Assembly (NCBI GenBank): GCA_910576785.1
Contig: CAJTJG010000034.1
Location: 1-8,318, forward strand
Direction of reading: 5' to 3'
DNA: 8,318 bases
DNA from: an uncultured Duncaniella sp.
Lineage (GTDB): Bacteria; Bacteroidota; Bacteroidia; Bacteroidales; Muribaculaceae
This document shows positions 5,022-8,318 of the stretch, piece by piece (position 1 is the first letter of the stretch; each line of letters starts with the position of its first letter). The notes under the pieces are model-generated. The model had not been told where the DNA came from. It saw only the letters and a list, made by a program, of their open reading frames with translations, and did not search any database. A program made the translations under genes and the position numbers.

Positions 5022-8020
5022 TTGCGTGTTTTCAGGCGTGAGTCGATCATCTGGAAGATGTCAGCCTCGGCGCCGGGATAGTTGGAACGAAGTGATTTCA
5101 GATACTCGTCGGCCTCGAATGTCTTCCCTTGCTTGCGGAGTATGTCGCTGTAGAGTATGAATCCGCGGGCCAGCCAGTAGCTGTGGGGGGTGTCGGACGA
5201 TGTGAGGCTCTCGGCTATGACGAGGGCACGGTCGGTCTTGCCTCTGTCGAGGAGCGACTGGCCCATGTAGTAGGCGCTCTTGGCACCGTTGACGTCGGTG
5301 AGGTTGGTGGCAAGCTCCTCCCAGTCGGCATAGGCCTTGTCATGGTTGCCGAGGCGGTCGTTGGCCATGGCGCGCATGAACTTCACTCCTGCCCGGTCGG
5401 AGGGGGTGTTGGTGGCTGTTGTGGAGAGTATCTTGTCGGCCACGGCCACCACCTGGGCGTTCTTGCCGAGATCGGAGGCGGTGTGGAGCATGCCGAGGCG
5501 GGCGTTGCGGAGCATATTGGCTCCCGAAGCCTTCCCTTCGAGTTCGGCGAATGTGCTGTAGGCTATCTCGGTCTTGCCGAGAGCCGCTTCTGCCTGACCC
5601 TTGACGAGCATGGCGTCCTCGGCCACTTCCGAGTCGGGGTAGCCCAGCAATACCTGTGTGGCATATCCCTGGGCCTCGGCCGGGTTGCCGCTGTTCCAGG
5701 CGGATTCGGCCAGATAATAGGTGGCGCGTGCACGCGACGATCCGGAGGGGTATTCGTTCAGATAGGTGGAGAGGGCGGAGGTGGCGCCCGAGTTGACATA
5801 TGCGTTCTCGGCGGCGCGGAATGCGGCGCTCTCTATGTCGTCGGCCTCATAGCGCGGGGCGTTGGGCACGGATCCTATGAACTCCACGAACTCCTTGAGG
5901 CGTCCATCCTCGGCATAGATCTGCTTGAGGTCGTCGGCGGCTATGCGGGCCTCCTCGCTCGAGGGGAATGTGTAGATGATCTTCTTGTACGTTTCCACAC
6001 CCTTGGCCTTGTCGCCGCGGTTTATATAGGTGATGGCGAGTTGCAGATAACCGTTGCGACCGGGGGCTGTGCCTGGGTAGAGGCGCACGAGCTCGCCGTA
6101 GGTCTTCACGGCCTGATCGGTGTGGCCCGAGGCTGCCTGGCTCTCGGCCTTCTCGAGCATGGCCGAGGGGATGAGGCCCGACGAGGGGAACTCCTCCATG
6201 AGGCGGTCTATGTTGGCTATCTTGGATGCGTGGTCCTTGCGGAGTCCCTGCATGAGGGCCATCTGGTAGAGGGCATAGTCGCCCGATGAGGGGTTGAGCC
6301 CGTAGGCCTTGCGGTAGTCATTCTCGGCCCCTTCGAAGTCATCGAGATAGTAGCGGCAGTCGGCCATTCGGGTGAATGCGTCGGCGCGCAGCGAGGCGGG
6401 GAGATTCACCTTTGTGCTCTCCATGACTGTGGCAGCCTCGGCAAAGTCGGAGAGCGCCTTGCGGTAATCCTCGCCGGCAAAGCGGGTGTAGCCGAGGTCG
6501 TAGCGTGCCAGGGCCACGTTGGAGGCGTCGTTGCCGTTGCGTATGTAGCGCAGGTAGCAGTCGGCGGCCTCATCGTAGTTGCCGTGGGTATAGTAGCAGT
6601 CGCCGAGCCAGAGGTCACACTGTGTGGCTATGTCGGCGTTGCCGTCGCGACCCAGTGTGCGGGCCTCGCGCAGATGGGTTATGGCGTCGGCCACACGCCC
6701 CGAGGCATACTCGCGCGTGCCGAGCACGAAGAGCACCCTCTGCTTGGCGGCGAGCAGCTGGCGCGAGGGCGACTTAACGCTGTTGATGGCGCGCAGGGCC
6801 GAGGTATAGTCGTTGTCGGTCATGTAGCCGTTGACGATGTATTTCTGCACATCGGCGGCATAGGGGGAGTCGGGGTACTCCTCGAGGAAGTTCTCGAGAA
6901 GCGCCACGGAGTTGCCGAACGGCACGCGGCCGCCGTCCATCCTGGCCACGGCATAATTGTAGAATGCCGTCTCCCTCACCTTGCGGTCATAGTCTACCTT
7001 GTAGGCGTTCTCAAACGCCATGAGCGCCGCCGAGTTGTCGCCGCGCTTGCGGTAGGCCTGCCCGAGGAAGAGCCATGCGCTCTGCTCCATGGCCGAGTGG
7101 GTGCCTATGGCCTGCTGGAAGAGCTTGATGGCGGCATCGGTGTCACCCTTGCGGAACTCATCGATACCGAGTATGTAGAACGCCGACGGCTTGGGGTCGG
7201 TGGTCTCGGCACAGTATTTCCACAGATAGGGGAGCGCCGCGCTCTCCTCGCCGAGATTGTAGAGCGACTCGCCGGCCAGGCGGTTGCACTCGGCGGTGAA
7301 CTCCGGGAGTGTCCCGGCGTGCAGCAGCGAACGGGCCGCGGCGAGCGACTTGTCATAGTCGCCCTCGGCGAAGTCTATCTGCGCCTCATAGTAGGGCGCC
7401 GCATTGCCGGGGGCGGTGGAGTGGTCCACACTGCGGAAGTACTGGCGTGCCGTCTTGTAGTCCTTTTTGGTATAGGCTATGTATCCCAGATAGAACATGG
7501 CGGCGTTGCGCCACTCTTCTTTGCCCTGCAGCGAGCGGAAGAGTGATGCGGCCGTCTCGGGCTCGCCGGTGAGCATATAGCAGTAGGCCATGCGGTAGTT
7601 CAGTTCATCCTGACGTCCTTCGGTGAGGGCCATGGGGTTGATCTGCGCGTACTGCATCAGGGCCTTGGGGTAGTCGTTGCGGAAGAATTGGTAGTCGCCC
7701 ACCGACATCATCACATCCGTGCGTCGCGTCGAGGCGGGATATTCCTCCAGAAAGCGGTTGAGCACCGTCAGAGCCTCGTCGTCGCCGAGCCCGAGGGTAG
7801 CGCGGCCGAGATAGTAGAGCGCGTCCTCCCGCTGCGAGGGGGTGGGTGACAGGGCATGGATACGTGCCAGCTGGTCGATACATCCGCTGTAGTTGTGATC
7901 CTCGAGCATGAGGAGTCCGCGCTCGAGATATCCCCCGGCGTCGGGCGAGTTGAGCACACCGAGAGCCGGTGAGGTCCCGAGCAGACAGCCGAGTAGTGTG
8001 AATATGACAGGTCGTTTCAT
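5018..8020 (-). CDS. Large exported tetratricopeptide-repeat protein
   Basis: A 1000-residue protein made almost entirely of TPR helices, expected to form a long superhelical scaffold for protein-protein contacts in the periplasm. The N-terminus (MKRPVIFTLLGCLLGTSPALG) is an export signal: cleavage after ALG (residue 21) by signal peptidase I, or, less likely because the hydrophobic core is short, lipidation at C12 in an LLGC lipobox. Repeats run from about residue 30 to 980, for example ALYYLGRATLGLGDDEALTVL (67-87), SAWLFLGQAYRKRGDNSAAL (314-333), CDLWLGDCYYTHGNYDEAAD (468-487) and LQLAITYINRGDKAKGVETY (659-678). Several repeat joins read FLEEYP-D/A-S, a style shared with BamD/YbgF-like periplasmic TPR proteins. 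The C-terminal part (about 947-996, HSYWLARGFILYSDIL onward) is, from memory, a conserved ending of large Bacteroidetes TPR proteins. The stop overlaps the start of the barrel gene (ATGA). The ATG at 8020 is supported by the signal peptide and by a perfect -7 element 20 bases upstream. The partner and exact role are inferred. Confidence 0.92.
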   Translation of the reverse strand: MKRPVIFTLLGCLLGTSPALGVLNSPDAGGYLERGLLMLEDHNYSGCIDQLARIHALSPTPSQREDALYYLGRATLGLGDDEALTVLNRFLEEYPASTRRTDVMMSVGDYQFFRNDYPKALMQYAQINPMALTEGRQDELNYRMAYCYMLTGEPETAASLFRSLQGKEEWRNAAMFYLGYIAYTKKDYKTARQYFRSVDHSTAPGNAAPYYEAQIDFAEGDYDKSLAAARSLLHAGTLPEFTAECNRLAGESLYNLGEESAALPYLWKYCAETTDPKPSAFYILGIDEFRKGDTDAAIKLFQQAIGTHSAMEQSAWLFLGQAYRKRGDNSAALMAFENAYKVDYDRKVRETAFYNYAVARMDGGRVPFGNSVALLENFLEEYPDSPYAADVQKYIVNGYMTDNDYTSALRAINSVKSPSRQLLAAKQRVLFVLGTREYASGRVADAITHLREARTLGRDGNADIATQCDLWLGDCYYTHGNYDEAADCYLRYIRNGNDASNVALARYDLGYTRFAGEDYRKALSDFAEAATVMESTKVNLPASLRADAFTRMADCRYYLDDFEGAENDYRKAYGLNPSSGDYALYQMALMQGLRKDHASKIANIDRLMEEFPSSGLIPSAMLEKAESQAASGHTDQAVKTYGELVRLYPGTAPGRNGYLQLAITYINRGDKAKGVETYKKIIYTFPSSEEARIAADDLKQIYAEDGRLKEFVEFIGSVPNAPRYEADDIESAAFRAAENAYVNSGATSALSTYLNEYPSGSSRARATYYLAESAWNSGNPAEAQGYATQVLLGYPDSEVAEDAMLVKGQAEAALGKTEIAYSTFAELEGKASGANMLRNARLGMLHTASDLGKNAQVVAVADKILSTTATNTPSDRAGVKFMRAMANDRLGNHDKAYADWEELATNLTDVNGAKSAYYMGQSLLDRGKTDRALVIAESLTSSDTPHSYWLARGFILYSDILRKQGKTFEADEYLKSLRSNYPGAEADIFQMIDSRLKTRK

Positions 8021-8039
8021 CAGTGAAAAATTTCAACTG

Positions 8040-8069
8040 CAAATTTAATCATTTTAGCGGAGGGGGAAA
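8040..8069 (-). promoter_or_regulatory. Promoter of the TPR/barrel operon
   Basis: On the minus strand 8047-8040 reads TAAATTTG, a perfect match to the Bacteroidetes -7 element TAnnTTTG. Eighteen bases upstream, 8069-8066 reads TTTC, one base off the TTTG -33 element. Transcription would begin around 8030-8035, leaving a leader of only about 10-15 bases with no Shine-Dalgarno. The -33 side lies inside the purine/pyrimidine-rich repeat, so the repeat supplies part of the promoter. Confidence 0.68.
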
Positions 8070-8135
8070 CAGAAGGAACAGAAGATTTACAGAAGAAACA
8101 GAATTTTTTTAGGTTCGCGGTGGGGGAGGAAACAG
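8057..8135. repeat. Right copy of the CACCGCGAA / TTYTGTTYC repeat
   Basis: Read on the minus strand, 8135-8057 gives TTCTGTTTCCTCC, then CACCGCGAA, an A7 run, and a chain of TTCTGT-type blocks ending in CCCCCTCCGC. This parallels the left copy block by block, including the closing CTTnTGTTTC and CCTCCGC. On the plus strand it reads as spaced ACAGAAG units (8069-8102). It adjoins the promoter of the TPR gene and overlaps its possible -33 element. Confidence 0.7.
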
Positions 8136-8151
8136 AAATTTTACGCACAGT

Positions 8152-8175
8152 AGTCCCGAAGGGACGATGTCGTGG
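8152..8175. repeat. REP-like palindromic repeat, copy 1
   Basis: Contains the perfect palindrome GTCCC-GAA-GGGAC (8153-8165), followed by GATGTCGTGG. It matches copy 2 at 8223-8246 in the same orientation at 22 of 24 positions, and a third, inverted copy follows at 8257-8278. Short GC-rich palindromes of this type are scattered between genes in bacterial chromosomes. Confidence 0.75.
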
Positions 8176-8179
8176 CTAA

Positions 8180-8200
8180 CCCCGCACGACCAGTGCGGGG
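8180..8200. repeat. GC-rich hairpin between the REP-like copies
   Basis: CCCCGCAC (8180-8187) pairs perfectly with GTGCGGGG (8193-8200) around the five-base loop GACCA. It sits between two copies of the CCCGAAGGG repeat, so it is probably part of the same composite intergenic element. There is no T-run after it that would make it a terminator. Confidence 0.7.
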
Positions 8201-8222
8201 GATTACAAAGAGTAAGGGGATG

Positions 8223-8278
8223 AGTCCCGAAGGGACGACGTTGTGGTATAGTCGTAACCACGACGTCGTCCCTTCGGG
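8223..8278. repeat. REP-like inverted pair (copies 2 and 3) forming a long hairpin
   Basis: The arm at 8226-8247 (beginning CCCGAAGGGACGACG) pairs with 8257-8278 over 22 positions with one mismatch (T8242), which is a G-U pair in plus-strand RNA. The loop is nine bases. Immediately right of it, 8276-8296 is the sequence repeated in inverted form at 47-67. The remaining bases to 8318 are AT-rich and show nothing recognisable. Confidence 0.8.
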
Positions 8279-8318
8279 TTATAGTGGTCGGAAGACAAAT
8301 ATATTCTATACTTAAAGT

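Noticed and set aside
5129..7546. Long plus-strand open frames at 5129-6289 and 6584-7546
   Set aside because: Both are antisense to the TPR gene with biased, repetitive composition; codon bias in the real gene keeps these frames free of stops.
8152..8278. Possible CRISPR array
   Set aside because: Only two direct copies and one inverted copy, internally palindromic, with uneven spacing and no cas gene.

Overview
The window looks like chromosomal DNA of a fairly GC-rich member of the Bacteroidales; genus not assigned. This rests on: start regions without a recognisable Shine-Dalgarno sequence, a perfect match to the Bacteroidetes -7 promoter element (TAnnTTTG) in front of the largest gene, a rubrerythrin with a C-terminal rubredoxin-like domain, an outer-membrane barrel ending in phenylalanine, and intergenic palindromic repeats containing CCCGAAGGG. 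No RNA gene, CRISPR array, transposase or integrase was found.

Layout. All five genes lie on the minus strand, so transcription runs from right to left. (1) 8318-8021 is non-coding: REP-like palindromes, a purine/pyrimidine-rich repeat and a promoter. (2) 8020-3228 is a two-gene unit: a 1000-residue exported TPR protein, then a 597-residue outer-membrane beta-barrel protein, joined by an ATGA stop/start overlap. (3) 3158-2577 is rubrerythrin, preceded by a perfect 17-bp inverted repeat that runs into its start codon and followed by a strong stem-loop at 2481-2534. (4) 2354-181 is a pair of glycosyltransferases (family 2, then family 4) about 20 bp apart. (5) 180-1 is non-coding and carries an inverted relative of the repeats at the right end.

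Function. The TPR/barrel pair is probably an envelope module, with a periplasmic or lipid-anchored TPR scaffold serving a TonB-receptor-like barrel that seems to have no plug domain. Its substrate cannot be read from the sequence. Rubrerythrin is a cytoplasmic peroxide-detoxifying enzyme of anaerobes and seems to have its own control region. The two glycosyltransferases probably add sugars to a surface glycan (capsule, O-antigen-like polymer or glycoprotein glycan).

The points most worth a second look are the rubrerythrin leader palindrome, the translationally coupled TPR/plugless-barrel pair, and the related repeats in opposite orientation at the two ends, one of which runs into the 3' end of the family 4 glycosyltransferase gene.
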